A DNA stretch of 64,000 nucleotides, taken from Streptomyces diastatochromogenes. GTDB lineage: Bacteria > Actinomycetota > Actinomycetes > Streptomycetales > Streptomycetaceae. This document shows positions 47,378 to 57,224 of the stretch, piece by piece. Position 1 is the first letter of the stretch; every line of letters starts with the position of its first letter. Location: contig JAPTYK010000001.1 of assembly GCA_026913215.1 (NCBI GenBank), positions 2,170,001 through 2,234,000 on the forward strand. Reading direction: 5' to 3'. The translations under genes were made by a program, and so were the position numbers. Below the pieces are notes generated by a model. The model did no database searches. It was not told the origin of the DNA and saw only the letters and a list, made by a program, of their open reading frames with translations.

Positions 47378-48469
47378 TCAGTCCCCGCAGCAGTCCGGTT
47401 CGAGCCCCGTGGGGAGGCGGTCGCCGCCGAAGACGGCGACGGTCGCCTCCTCGCCGCCGAGCGCGGCCACCGCGAGGAGGAGGGAACCGGCGGTCCAGCT
47501 GGTCTGCTCCTCGGGCCAGACGGCCCTGTCGCCGTCCGTCTCGCCCTCGAAGACGTATCCCGTCCAGTACATGCCGTTCCCGGCGCGCAGGTGCTGGATG
47601 TCCTGGAGGATCGTGAGGGCCCGGTCGGACTGCCCCGTCGCCCAGAGGGCGAGGGCCAGCTCGCAGCTCTCGCCGCCGGTCACCCACGGGTTGGGGACGA
47701 CGCAGCGCACGCCGAGGCCGGGGACGACGAAGGCGTCCCAGGAGGCCTCGATCCGCTCCGCGGCCTCGGCCCCGGTGACCGCGCCGCCGAGGACCGGGTA
47801 GTACCAGTCCATCGAGTAGCGGGACTTGTCGAGGAAGCGCTCGGGGTGCCGGCGGATCGCGTGGCCGAGGGCCCCGGCCGCCAGCTCCCAGTCGGGCTGC
47901 GCCTCCTCGCGGACCTCGGCGATGGCGAGCGCGCAGCGCAGCGCCTGGTGGATCGACGAGCTGCCGGTCAGCAGCGCGTCGTGCACGGCCTCGCCGGAGG
48001 GCTCCCGCTTCCAGCCGATCTGCCCGCCGGGCCGCTGGAGCCCGAGGACGAACTCGACGGCCGCGTACACGACGGGCCACATCCGGTCGAGGAAGGCGTC
48101 GTCGCCGGTGGACAGGTAGTGGTGCCAGACGCCGACCGCGATGTACGCGACGAAGTTGGACTCGCGGCTGCGGTCGGTGACGTCGTCCGGGTCGCCGTCC
48201 TGGTACGCCGCGTACCAGGAACCGTCGCCGTTCTGGTGGCGGGCGAGCCACGCGTAGGCGCGGGCGGCGGCCTCGTGCTCGCCGGCCGCGTCCAGGGCCA
48301 TGGCCGCCTCGGTGTGGTCCCACGGGTCCAGGTGGTGGCCGCGGAACCAGGGGATGGCGCCGTCCTCGCGCTGCACCGCGAGTATCCCGGCCACCGTCTC
48401 GGCGGCCTGCTCCGCGGTGAGCACCCCGGGCAGGACGAGGTGCTCCGCGATCCGCTCGGGAGACGTCAC
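47378..48469 (-). CDS. Alpha/alpha-toroid protein (prenyltransferase/six-hairpin-like)
   Basis: An intact 363-residue protein with repeated helix pairs and QxxxGxW-like turns (VQREDGAIPWFRGHHLDPWD, LARHQNGDGSWYAAYQ, LGLQRPGGQIGWKRE). This is the plan of terpene cyclase or six-hairpin glycosidase-like toroids. Family neighbours are annotated as prenyltransferases, but the DxDD cyclase motif is absent. GTG 48469 overlaps the methyltransferase stop (GTGA). Third gene of a glycosyltransferase, methyltransferase, toroid operon. Confidence 0.7.
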   Translation of the reverse strand: MTSPERIAEHLVLPGVLTAEQAAETVAGILAVQREDGAIPWFRGHHLDPWDHTEAAMALDAAGEHEAAARAYAWLARHQNGDGSWYAAYQDGDPDDVTDRSRESNFVAYIAVGVWHHYLSTGDDAFLDRMWPVVYAAVEFVLGLQRPGGQIGWKREPSGEAVHDALLTGSSSIHQALRCALAIAEVREEAQPDWELAAGALGHAIRRHPERFLDKSRYSMDWYYPVLGGAVTGAEAAERIEASWDAFVVPGLGVRCVVPNPWVTGGESCELALALWATGQSDRALTILQDIQHLRAGNGMYWTGYVFEGETDGDRAVWPEEQTSWTAGSLLLAVAALGGEEATVAVFGGDRLPTGLEPDCCGD

Positions 48470-49200
48470 TTGACGTCGGCCTTCGGGAGGTGCGGCTTGG
48501 TCGCGTACGCCACGAAGCTCTTGCCGACGACCGGGTTGAGCAGCTGCTCGGCGACCCGGGTCAGGGCGGGCTTCTTCATGATGTCCCAGACCAGGAGCTT
48601 GTGGTAGGCGCGGACCGGCAGCGCCTTGTCGTTGTCGACGCCGAAGGCGCACTTCAGCCACCAGTACGGCGAGTGCAGCGCGTGCGCGTGGTGGGTGCCG
48701 TACGGCTTGAGGCCGGCCTGCCGGATCTTGGCGAGCAGCTCGTCGGCCTTGTAGATGCGGATGTGGCCGCCCTCGACCTCGTGGTACGCGTCGGAGAGCG
48801 CCCAGCAGACCTTCTCGGGGCCGTACCGGGGCACGGTGATCGCGATCCGGCCGCCCGGCTTGAGGACGCGCACCATCTCGGCGAGCACCCCCTTGTCGTC
48901 GGGGATGTGCTCCATCACCTCGGAGATGATGACGACGTCGAAGGACTCGTCGGGGAACGGCAGGTTGAGCGCGTCCCCCTCCATCGCGGTCGCGGTCGCG
49001 CCGGCGGGGGCCTCACCGGCCTCCTTCATGGCAGCGAACCACTTGGCGACCTCGCGGATCTCCTCGCCGTTCTGGTCGAGCGCCACCACCTGCGCACCGC
49101 GCCGGTAGCACTCGAAGGCGTGCCGGCCCGCGCCACAGCCGAGGTCGAGCACGCGGTCGCCGGGGGCGAGCGGGAAACGGGTGAAGTCGACGGTCAGCAC
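48466..49200 (-). CDS. Class I SAM-dependent methyltransferase
   Basis: An intact 244-residue enzyme. VLDLGCGAGRHAFECYRRGA is motif I, VVALDQNGEEI the acidic loop, FDVVIISEVMEHIPDD and VLKPGGRIAITVPRYGPEK the later motifs of the Methyltransf_11 class. GTG 49200 starts VLTVDFTRFPL. Coupled to the toroid gene downstream and separated by 136 bp with a hairpin repeat from the glycosyltransferase. Substrate unknown, probably a glycolipid or glycoconjugate intermediate. Confidence 0.8.
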   Translation of the reverse strand: MLTVDFTRFPLAPGDRVLDLGCGAGRHAFECYRRGAQVVALDQNGEEIREVAKWFAAMKEAGEAPAGATATAMEGDALNLPFPDESFDVVIISEVMEHIPDDKGVLAEMVRVLKPGGRIAITVPRYGPEKVCWALSDAYHEVEGGHIRIYKADELLAKIRQAGLKPYGTHHAHALHSPYWWLKCAFGVDNDKALPVRAYHKLLVWDIMKKPALTRVAEQLLNPVVGKSFVAYATKPHLPKADVK

Positions 49201-49240
49201 GAGGCCCTGCTTTCGCGGTTGACGGAGGTGGTGGGCAGGC

Positions 49241-49276
49241 GTTCCTCCCCCAGACTTCGTCCGGGAGGTGCCCCCT
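49241..49276. repeat. Short dispersed-type hairpin repeat
   Basis: An intergenic hairpin, CCTCCCCCAGACTTCGTCCG followed by GGAGG, of a form I recall as common in Streptomyces intergenic spaces. A second hairpin (GGGTGGG/CCCACCC) follows at about 49286-49303. Identification as a genome-wide repeat needs a search. Confidence 0.4.
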
Positions 49277-49336
49277 GGGCGGAACGGGTGGGCACAACCC
49301 ACCCACCGGGCTGCACCCGGCGAACAAGCTGAGGTG

Positions 49337-50595
49337 TCACCGCCGGACTCCGGCTCCCTGCCGGGCCACGGCCTCGCGGTACAGCTCGACCGTCCCCTGC
49401 GCGGCCCTGGCCCAGGTGAAATTGGCCAGGACCCGCTGACGCCCGGCGGCACCCAGCCGAGCTCGCAGCTCAGGATCACCGAGCACCCGGCCGAGCGCAG
49501 CGGCCAGCGCGCCCGCGTCACCGGTCGGCACCGCGAGGCAGGTCTCCCCGTCGGGTCCCGCGACCTCGGAATCGCCCCGCCGGTCGTCGCGACCAGCGGA
49601 GTCCCCGTCGCCATGCCCTCGGCCGCCGGCAGCGAGAAGCCCTCGTACAGCGACGGCACGCAGGCCACCTGCGCGGACCGGTAGAGGTCGACGAGCTCGG
49701 CGTCGCTGATGCCCTTGACGAACTCGACGGCGCCGTCGAGCCCGTACCGCTCGATCGCGGCGGCGACGGGCCCGTCCTCGGCGCGCTTGCCGACGACGAC
49801 GAGGTGCGCCTCGGGGTTCTCCGTACGGAGCTTCGCGAGCGCCTCGATGAGGAAGACGAGGCCCTTGAGGGGGACGTCGGCGCTGGAGGTGGTGACGATC
49901 CGGCCGGGGACCTCGGCGACGGACGGGTCCGGCGACCACAGGTCCGTGTCGGCTCCGATGTGGACGACGCGGATGCGGTCCTCGCGGACGCCGAGGTGGT
50001 CGACGATCTCCTGGCGGGAGGTGCCGGAGACGGTGAGGACGGAGGGCAGCCGGCGGGCGACCTTCTTCTGCATGCCGGTGAAGGCGTACCAGCGGCGGAC
50101 GGAGGCGCGGCGCTTCCAGTCGGCGGCGGCGTCGAGTTCGAGCTGCCGGTCGACGGTGATGGGGTGGTGGATCGTGGTGACGAGCGGCGCGCCGATCGCG
50201 CGCGGGCCGCCGAGGAGCCCGTAGCCGAGGGTCTGGTTGTCGTGGACGACGTCGAAGTCGCCGCGGCGGGCGGCGAGCATGCGCCGGGCCCGCAGGGAGA
50301 AGGTGAGGGGCTCGGGGAAGCCGCCGGTCCACATGGTGGCGACTTCGAGGGCGTCGATCCAGTCCCGGTACTCCTCGCGCTTCGGGGTCCGGAAGGGGTC
50401 CGGCGAGCGGTAGAGGTCGAGGCTGGCTATCTCGGTGAGCGGGACGCCCTCGTCGAGCGTCGGGTACGGCTGGGAGCCGATGACCTCGACGCTGTGGCCG
50501 AGGCGGGTCAGCTCGCGGGAGAGGTGGCGGACGTAGACGCCCTGGCCACCGCAGAACGGGTTTCCCTTGTACGTGAGGAGAGCGATCCGCAACAT
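49337..50595 (-). CDS. Glycosyltransferase family 4
   Basis: About 420 residues, a GT-B retaining enzyme. The N-lobe opens MLRIALLTYKGNPFCGGQGVY with the Gly-rich loop. The C-lobe has VPLKGLVFLIEALAKL and the nucleotide-sugar motif VACVPSLYEGFSLPAAEGMA (EGFSLPxxE). One frameshift near 49575, repaired to GAIPEVAGPDGET. First gene of a three-gene operon with a methyltransferase and a toroid protein. Acceptor and donor unknown. Confidence 0.85.
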
Positions 50596-50744
50596 GGGGT
50601 CCCCCTGGTCGAGCGGAGCCGAGACCTTGGGGAGGTCACCGGCCGCGGTGACGCCCTGTCGGGGCTTGCCTCTATGGCCTCAGCGGTCATGCGCGACCCC
50701 CTTCGAGCGTGCGTTGAGCCGGAGCGTAACCGCTCGCGCTAATC

Positions 50745-50758
50745 TAGAACAAGTTACA
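50745..50758. promoter_or_regulatory. KstR-type operator upstream of kstR
   Basis: TAGAACAAGTTACA fits TnnAACnnGTTnnA exactly. It lies in the divergent region between the glycosyltransferase and the KstR-like gene, consistent with autoregulation. Confidence 0.7.
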
Positions 50759-50895
50759 GACTTGATCGTTCTTGATCCTTCAAGGAGCACAGAATCTACC
50801 GGCAGGTAGCTCCCTGGTGAGAGCCGGAACGGGTGATTCACGCCACGGCGGCCGAAGCGCCATACTGTCGCTCCCCTCGCACGGAACGGGACCCC

Positions 50896-51534
50896 ATGAC
50901 CGCAGAGAGCAGAGCGGACCACAGACCCGCGTCGCCGCCCCTCACGGAGCGCCAGGAGGCGCGGCGCCGCCGCATCCTGAACGCCAGCGCCCAGCTCGCG
51001 GCCAGGGGCGGCTTCGACGCCGTGCAGATGCGGGAGGTCGCCGAGGCGGCGGGGGTCGCCCTCGGCACCCTGTACCGGTACTTCCCGTCCAAGATCCACC
51101 TCCTCGTGGCGACCATGCAGGACCAGCTCCAGCACATGCACACCACGCTGCGGAAGCGGCCGCCCGCCGGCGCGGACCCGGCGCAGCGCGTGGCCGAGAC
51201 GCTGATGCGCGCCTTCCGGGCGCTCCAGCGGGAACCGCAGCTGGCCGACGCGATGGTGCGGGCGCTGACCTTCGCGGACCGCAGCGTGAGCCCCGAGGTC
51301 GACACGGTCTCCCGGCTGACGACCGCGATCATCCTCGACGCGATGGGGGCGGAGCATCCGGGCCCGGAGCAGCTCTCGGTGGTCCGGGTGATCGAGCACA
51401 CCTGGCACTCGGCGCTGATCACCTGGCTGTCCGGGCGCGCCTCGATCGCACAGGTGAAGATCGACATCGAGACGGTCTGCCGGCTGATCGACCTGACGGC
51501 CCCCGGGGCCGGTGCCGCTCCCGGGGGCGGGTGA
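50896..51534 (+). CDS. kstR: KstR-like TetR-family repressor of steroid catabolism
   Basis: An intact 212-residue TetR regulator. LTERQEARRRRILNASAQLA, FDAVQMREVAEAAGVALGTL and YRYFPSKIHLLVATM closely follow the KstR sequence of mycobacteria and rhodococci, in the HTH and in the start of the ligand domain. The latter part (VRVIEHTWHSALITWLSGRAS) matches too. KstR is released from DNA by 3-oxo-cholestenoyl-CoA-type ligands. A perfect site sits 138 bp upstream. Catalytic targets in this window are listed at the other TAGAAC sites. Confidence 0.85.
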   Translation: MTAESRADHRPASPPLTERQEARRRRILNASAQLAARGGFDAVQMREVAEAAGVALGTLYRYFPSKIHLLVATMQDQLQHMHTTLRKRPPAGADPAQRVAETLMRAFRALQREPQLADAMVRALTFADRSVSPEVDTVSRLTTAIILDAMGAEHPGPEQLSVVRVIEHTWHSALITWLSGRASIAQVKIDIETVCRLIDLTAPGAGAAPGGG

Positions 51535-51535
51535 C

Positions 51536-52086
51536 TCAGGGCTTCTTGTTCTTCTTCAGGTCGGCGGCGAAGAGCGCCTCGCACTCCGGGCCGGTGTCGG
51601 TGGCGATGAACATCACCATCTTCAGCGGCCCCGTGGAGTGGTTGCTGGCCTTGAGCTGCCAGCCGCTCTTGGTGAAGGTCTTGATCTCCGAACCGGCCTG
51701 CGCGAAGCCCTTGCCCTCGGCCCAGCCGCCCTTGGCGAGGGTCGTGACCGTGCCGTCGTAGGACTTCTTCGGGTCGGCCGCCTTCTCCGCGTCGGCGTTC
51801 CAGGTGACCATGCACTTCTTCAGCTCGGGCGCCACCGGGTCTCCGGTGGGGTCCTCGGCGAAGCCCGCGGCGGTCGCCGCGTCCTCGATCTCCTTGCTCA
51901 CCGCCTCGGCGGTCAGCGTCCCGCCGTCCGCCTCCGAGCCCCCGCCGGACCCGCCCGTCGCGGCCGCCCCCGCCGAGGAGGAGCCCCCCGAGGCCGAACC
52001 CCCTTGTCCGCACCGCCCTCGCTCCCGCAGCCCGCGACCATCAGCATCACACCGGCAGCCGCGGCCACCCACATCGCCTTGCGCAC
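51536..52086 (-). CDS. Secreted lipoprotein with Ser/Gly linker, unknown
   Basis: About 183 residues. GTG 52086 follows GGGAG and is followed by a lipoprotein signal ending LMVAGC. A Gly/Ser/Ala linker leads to a beta-rich domain with two Cys (LKKCMVTWN, GPECEALF) and TFTKSGWQLKASNHS. One frameshift near 52005 in the linker. It faces kstR with 1 bp between the two stop codons. Unknown family; not obviously part of the steroid set. Confidence 0.6.
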
Positions 52087-52182
52087 AACACTCCCGATTA
52101 CGCGCGCACGAAGGCCCCTTGCCCCCGTGATCAAGGGGCCCAGTTTTGCACGCGGGAACGACGGTCCGGCGCGGGCGTCCGC

Positions 52183-52416
52183 TCACTCCTCCGGCGGGTA
52201 CACCGGCTCCCCGCCCTCCGCCAGGGTGATGAGGATGGCCTCCACCGGGCAGCCCTCGGCCGCCGCGAGGAGGCGTTCGCCCGCGTCGGTCTCCGGGGTG
52301 AGGGGGTGGGACTGGCGGGCCGTGTCGAGGCGGAAGCCGTCCGGGGCGTGGTTGACGCACATGCCGGAGCCGATGCAGACGCTCCGGTCGACCTCGACGC
52401 GCCAGCGGTCGCCCAT
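52183..52416 (-). CDS. Small P450-type ferredoxin ([3Fe-4S] or [4Fe-4S])
   Basis: An intact 77-residue ferredoxin. It has three cluster Cys in the pattern CIGSGMC and a distal GCPVEAI, i.e. the single-cluster type that donates electrons to actinobacterial P450s. The ATG at 52416 overlaps the ALDH stop (ATGA), so the two are coupled. The partner could be the CYP125-like P450 11 kb away, which has no ferredoxin beside it in the window. This is inference. Confidence 0.85.
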   Translation of the reverse strand: MGDRWRVEVDRSVCIGSGMCVNHAPDGFRLDTARQSHPLTPETDAGERLLAAAEGCPVEAILITLAEGGEPVYPPEE

Positions 52417-53879
52417 CACGCGCCGCCCTCGTAGCCGGCCGGGAGGTGGATCATCTTGTGCTCCAGGTACTCGCCGAAGCCCTCGGGGCCGAACTCGCGG
52501 CCCAGGCCGGAGTTCTTGTAGCCGCCGAAGGGGCCGAGCATGTCGAGGCTGAAGGTGTTGACGTTGAAGGTGCCGGTGCGGATCTGCCGTGCGAAGTCGA
52601 TGCCGTGCTCGACGTCGCCGGTCCAGACGCTGCCGCTGAGCCCGAAGTCGGAGTCGTTCGCGATCCGCCGGGCCTCGGCCTCGTCCCCGTACGGCAGGAG
52701 GCAGATGACCGGGCCGAAGATCTCCTCGCGGGCGATCCGCATGGAGTTGTCGACGTCGCCGAAGAGGGTCGGCTCGACGTACCAGCCCCGGTCGAGGCCG
52801 TCCGGGCGGCCGCCGCCGGTGAGGACCTTCGCACCCTCCGCCTGGCCGATGGCGATGTAGTCGAGGGAGCGCTGCTGCTGGCGGCGGGCGACGAGCGGGC
52901 CGACCTGGGTGGCCGGGTCGAGCGGATCGCCGACGACGAGGGCGCCGGCCGCCGCCGCGAGGGCCTCGGCGATCTCGTCGTACCGCGAGCGCGGCGCGAG
53001 GATGCGGGTCTGGGCCACGCACGCCTGCCCGTTGTTCATCCAGGCCGCCGGGACGATCCCGGCGACGGCGGTCTCCAGGTCGGCGTCCGGCAGGATCACC
53101 GCGGCCGACTTGCCGCCCAGTTCGAGGGTGACGCGGGTGAGGTTGCGGGAGGCGACCTCCATGACCCGCCTGCCGGCCGCGACCGAGCCGGTGAAGGAGA
53201 CCTTGTCCACGCCGGGGTGCCCGACGAGGTACTCGCTGACCTCGCGGTCGGCGGGCAGGATCGACAGCACCCCCTCCGGGAGCCCGGCCTCCGCCGCGAT
53301 CTCCCCGAGGACGTACGAGTCGAGGGGCGACTCCGGCGAGGGCTTGAGGACCACCGTGCAGCCGGCCAGGAGCGCGGGCCCCAGCTTGGCGGCGGCGGTG
53401 AACTGCGGCACGTTCCACGGGACGACGGCCGCCACGACCCCGACCGGCTCCCGCCGCACGAGCAGCGGCCCGAGGACCCCGCCCCGCCGCTCCTCGTACG
53501 GGAAGTCCCGCGCGACGGTGATCGCCGCGTCCCAGACCATCATCGCGCCGAGCGCCTGGGCGAGGACGGACCAGGAGTACGGGGAGCCGTTCTGGGAGCT
53601 GATGACCCGGCCGATCTCCTCGTACCGGACGGCGATCGCGTCCTTGATCCGGGTGACGACCGCGATCCGCTCCTCGACCGTCATCCGCGGCCAGGGCCCG
53701 TGGTCGAAGGCGGCGCGCGCGGCGGCCACGGCCCGGTCCACATCGGCCTCGGAGGCGTGCGGGACCCGGCCGATGACCTGCTCGGTGTGCGGGGAGATCA
53801 CCTCGATGACCCCGTCGCCGAGCGGGTCGGTCAACTCCCCGCCGATGAACAGCTTTCCGTGCTCCACAAGCTCGGTCAT
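52416..53879 (-). CDS. Aldehyde dehydrogenase
   Basis: An intact 487-residue NAD-dependent ALDH. VVPWNVPQF and VVLKPSPESPL bind cofactor, VTLELGGKSA contains the general-base Glu, and NNGQACVAQTR the nucleophile Cys. In this setting it may oxidise the C26 aldehyde left by a CYP125-type P450 or a small aldehyde from side-chain cleavage. Start ATG 53879. Divergent from the MBL-fold gene across a 132-bp region with two overlapping palindromes, so both are probably controlled together. Confidence 0.9.
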   Translation of the reverse strand: MTELVEHGKLFIGGELTDPLGDGVIEVISPHTEQVIGRVPHASEADVDRAVAAARAAFDHGPWPRMTVEERIAVVTRIKDAIAVRYEEIGRVISSQNGSPYSWSVLAQALGAMMVWDAAITVARDFPYEERRGGVLGPLLVRREPVGVVAAVVPWNVPQFTAAAKLGPALLAGCTVVLKPSPESPLDSYVLGEIAAEAGLPEGVLSILPADREVSEYLVGHPGVDKVSFTGSVAAGRRVMEVASRNLTRVTLELGGKSAAVILPDADLETAVAGIVPAAWMNNGQACVAQTRILAPRSRYDEIAEALAAAAGALVVGDPLDPATQVGPLVARRQQQRSLDYIAIGQAEGAKVLTGGGRPDGLDRGWYVEPTLFGDVDNSMRIAREEIFGPVICLLPYGDEAEARRIANDSDFGLSGSVWTGDVEHGIDFARQIRTGTFNVNTFSLDMLGPFGGYKNSGLGREFGPEGFGEYLEHKMIHLPAGYEGGA

Positions 53880-53932
53880 GACCGCTGCCTCCCGAGGAGA
53901 TGGAATTGCCCGTTGAAGTTCCGACGATGTTC

Positions 53933-53963
53933 CTGACGGTGCTTCAGAACTGATACCAGTTCT
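53933..53963. promoter_or_regulatory. Composite operator between ALDH and the MBL gene
   Basis: CTGACGGTGCTTCAG (53933-53947) overlaps AGAACTGATACCAGTTCT (53946-53963). The second has the AGAAC and GTTCT half-sites of KstR, but eight bases apart instead of two. Whether KstR binds such a spacing is unknown. Confidence 0.5.
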
Positions 53964-54011
53964 AGTTATGGTGGGCAATGGTCGTACCGGTACGCAGAGA
54001 CGAGGACGCTC

Positions 54012-55056
54012 ATGACACAGGTGCCCCAGGTGACCGAGCACGGCGGAGGCGTCTGGTCCCTGCGGGTGCCCATCCCGGACAATCCGCTGGGCCACACGCT
54101 GGTCCACGTCCTGGACACCGACCGGGGCCCGGTCCTCGTCGACACGGGCTGGGACGACCCGGCCTCCTGGGACGAACTCACGGGCGGGCTGAGTGCGTTG
54201 GGGATTTCGGTCGGGGAGGTCCACGGGGTCGTCATCACCCACCACCACCCCGACCACCACGGCCTCTCCGGGCGGGTCCGCGAGGAGTCGGGGGCCTGGA
54301 TCGCCATGCACGCCGCCGACACGGCCGTCGTCCGCCGCACCCGCGAGGCCGAGCCCGGCACCTGGTTCGACTACCTCGCCCGCAAGCTCGCCGCCGTCGG
54401 CGCCCCTGAGGACCACATCGTCCCGCTGCGCGCCGCCCGCGCCGCGGGCCGGACGCGGACCCTGCCCGGCCTGCGCTCGGCCCTCCCCGACCGCGAGATC
54501 GTCCCCGGCGAACTCCTCGACCTGGCCGGACGGCGCCTCCGCGCGATCTGGACCCCGGCCACACCCCGGACACGTCTGCCTCCACCTGGAGGAGGAGCAC
54601 CCCTCCCGGCTGCCCGGCCACGGCCGGCTCTTCTCCGGCGACCACCTGCTGCCCGGGATCTCCCCGCACATCGGGCTGTACGAGGACCCCGACGAAGTCA
54701 CCGAGACCGACCCGCTCGGCGACTACCTCGACTCCCTCGAACGCATCGGCCGCCTCGGCGTCGCCGAGGTCCTCCCCGCCCACCAGTACGCCTTCACCGA
54801 CGCCGCCGGCCGGGTCCGCGAACTCCTCGACCACCACGAGGAACGCCTCACCGGCCTCCTCGGCCTCCTCGCCACCCCCCTCACCCCCTGGCAGCTCGCC
54901 GAGCGCATGGAGTGGAACCGCCCCTGGGACCAGATCCCCTACGGCTCGCGCAACATCGCCGTCAGCGAGGCCGAGGCCCACCTCCGCCGCCTGGTGAAAC
55001 TCGGCCGCGCGGAGCCCGTGGCGGGCTCGGACCCGGTCACGTACATCGCGGTGTGA
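54012..55056 (+). CDS. Metallo-beta-lactamase-fold hydrolase
   Basis: About 348 residues. ITHHHPDHHGLSG is the HxHxDH metal motif, LFSGDHLLPGISPH gives the Asp bridge, and VLPAHQYAF the last His. A C-terminal helical domain with LLDHHEERLTGLLGLLATP and a winged-helix-like end matches the LACTB2-type MBL subfamily that acts on acyl-thioesters or nucleic acids. A CoA-thioesterase-like function would suit the neighbourhood. One frameshift near 54565. Divergent from the ALDH operon. Confidence 0.8.
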
Positions 55057-55084
55057 GGCGCCTCCCACCCCCGGGGCGGCGGGC

Positions 55085-55215
55085 CTACGGGCCGGTAGAG
55101 TGGGCCCGTCGTCATCATGCCCGTACGGGGGGAATCCGGTGGAAATCCGGCACCGACCCTTCCCTGAGTCCTCTCCTCCGCCCGGGACGTGACCGCCGGC
55201 ACCGTCGAGGAACAC
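55085..55215 (+). promoter_or_regulatory. Cobalamin (B12) riboswitch
   Basis: The core GGGGGAATCCGGTGGAAATC, continuing to GGCACCGACCC (55135-55168), fits the cobalamin riboswitch pattern GGGAA-GGTG-AA-TCC-C-G-CCC. A degenerate B12-box-like TTCCCTGAGTCC follows, perhaps missing a base as elsewhere in this sequence. Outer boundaries are approximate. It lies 60-190 bp before the first gene of the ECF operon and should shut the operon down when B12 is plentiful. Confidence 0.75.
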
Positions 55216-55273
55216 GGAGCCGGAGCCTGGTGCCCCTGAGGCGTGCCGGTGCCCGGCCGCAGGAGAGGGCCCC

Positions 55274-56526
55274 ATGAACACCGTCCGCCGCGGCGCCGCC
55301 GCGCTCGCCGCCGCAGCAGTCGCGCTCGGCACCGCAGCAGCCGTTCCGGCCGTCGCCGCGCCCTCCCGTCCGCCTCGGCCTCCGCCGGGCACTCCGGAAC
55401 CGGCCTGTACGGCACGAAGGACCCGACGTACGACGGCGTCTGGCGGCAGTCGCTCGCCTTCCTCGCCCAGCGCGCCACCGGCTACCAGCCCTCGGACCGG
55501 GCCGTGGACTGGCTGCTCGGCCAGCAGTGCGCCGACGGCTCCTTCGCCTCGTACCGCGCGGACGTGTCGAAGCCCTGCGACCCGAAGACGATGCGGGACA
55601 CCAACGCCACCGCCGTCGCCGTCCAGGCGCTGCGCGCCGCGCGCGGCCAGGCCGCCGCCCCCGAGAAGATCGACAAGGCCGTCACGTCCGGCTCCGCCTG
55701 GCTGCGGACCGTGCAGAACAAGGACGGCGGCTGGGGCTACGGCGCCGGCGGCGCGAGCGACGCCAACTCCACCTCGGTCGTCGTCGGCGCGCTCGCCGCG
55801 ATCGGCGTGCGGCCCGCCTCGTTCACCTCCGCCGAGGGCCGCACCCCCTACGACGCGCTCCTCTCCTTCGCCCTGCCCTGCTCCGACAAGGAGGGCGCCG
55901 GGGCGTTCGCGTACCAGCCGGACAAGACCGGCAAGCTCCTCGCCAACGCCGACGCCACCGCCGCGGCCACCCTCGCCGCGCTCGGCAAGAGCGTCGTCGC
56001 CACCAAGGCCTCCCCCGAGCAGCCGCCGACCTGCCACGACCTGTCGAAGCCGACCGTCGAGCGGGCCGCGCTGAACGGCGCCTCCTACCTGGCGAAGGCC
56101 CTCGCGAAGACCGGGCACCTCACCCTGCCGCCGATGCCGGGCGCCACCGACACCACCGAGCGGCCCGACATCGGCAACACCGCCGACGCCGTCGTCGCGC
56201 TCGCCGCCGCCGGCGCCGCGAAGGAGGCCGAGCCGGCGCTCGCGTGGCTGGAGAAGAACTCCGCCGCCTGGGCGGAGGAGAACGGCCCCGCCGCCTACGC
56301 GCAGCTGATCCTGGCCGCCCGCGCGACGGAGACCGACCCGCGCGAGTTCGGCACGACGGACCTGGTCGAGCAGCTCAACGCCACCGGCCCCGCGCCCAAG
56401 ACCCCGGACACCTCCGCCGCCTCCACCAGCGACGACGAGTCCGGCTTCGACATCTGGTGGATCATCGGCATCGGCACGGTCGTCGGCGTCGGCATCGGCT
56501 TCCTCATCAGCGGCCGCAAGAAGTGA
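55274..56526 (+). CDS. Secreted, membrane-anchored alpha/alpha-toroid protein (transcobalamin-like first domain)
   Basis: About 417 residues. The N-terminal signal (RRGAAALAAAAVALGTAAAV) is followed by helix-pair repeats with QQCADGSF and VQNKDGGWGYG turns, the plan shared by squalene-cyclase repeats and the alpha domain of transcobalamin/intrinsic factor. A C-terminal helix IWWIIGIGTVVGVGIGFLIS with GRKK anchors it to the membrane. AGGAGAGG precedes the ATG. One frameshift near 55365. First gene under the B12 riboswitch, and coupled (GTGA) to the next. A B12-capture role is inferred from fold and context. Confidence 0.75.
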
Positions 56527-57224
56527 GCCGCGCGCACACGCGGGACGGGGCGTCCCCGCTCGAACGCGGTCGGGAGCCCGGAGAAGGATCGCGGGCGCCG
56601 CCGCCGGGGCCCTCCTGACCCTGGCCGCGGCGGCCCCGGCGCAGGCCGCGGGCTACCGCTACTGGTCGTTCTGGGAGAGCGACGGCGGCAAGCCCTGGAC
56701 GTACGCCACGCTGGGCCCGGCGAGCGCCCGGCCCGCCGACGGCGACGCGATCGGCTTCCGCTTCGCGGTCAGCAGCGGCACGGACGACGCCTCCGGCCCA
56801 CCGCCGCCCCCGGCTTCGCGGGGATCTGCGGGGCGTGGAGAAGAAGGACGGCACCAAGCGGATCGCGGTCGTCGTCGACTTCGGCGGCCCTGCCGACGCG
56901 CCGCCCGGCGAGACCCCGCCGAAGAAGCGGGTCGAGACCGGCTGCGCGGAGGTCCGCGAGGACGCGACGGGCGCGGAGGCGCTGGCCGCGGTGGCGAAGC
57001 CGCTGCGGTACGACAGCGTGGCCATGCTGTGCGGGATCGCGGGCTATCCGGCGAAGGGCTGCGGCGAGCAGGTCGAGGTGGGCGGAAGACCCCGGCGCCG
57101 ACGGCCTCGCCCTCCCTTCCCCTTCCGGGGGACCGGCGGCCCGTCCTTCGGCCTGCTCGCGGGCGGGGCGGGCGTCCTGGCCCTCGGCGGGGCGGCGATC
57201 TGGAAGGCCCGCCGGCGCGGATGA
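56523..57224 (+). CDS. Small secreted protein, possible transcobalamin beta-domain (DUF4430-like)
   Basis: About 233 residues. GTG 56523 overlaps the previous stop. A signal-like stretch (GALLTLAAAAPAQAAG) is followed by YRYWSFWESDGGKPWTYATL and ARPADGDAIGFRFA, which resembles the small beta domain of transcobalamin and DUF4430. The tail carries two Cys (VAMLCGIAGYPAKGCGEQ) and ends in a membrane helix (FGLLAGGAGVLALGGAAIW). Frameshifts near 56600 and 56815. Assignment is by pattern and context; no named domain is certain. Confidence 0.65.

Noticed and set aside
47378..48469. Terpene cyclase for a hopanoid or similar product
   Set aside because: Only the toroid repeat pattern is shared. The DxDD motif and the normal length of about 650 residues are missing.
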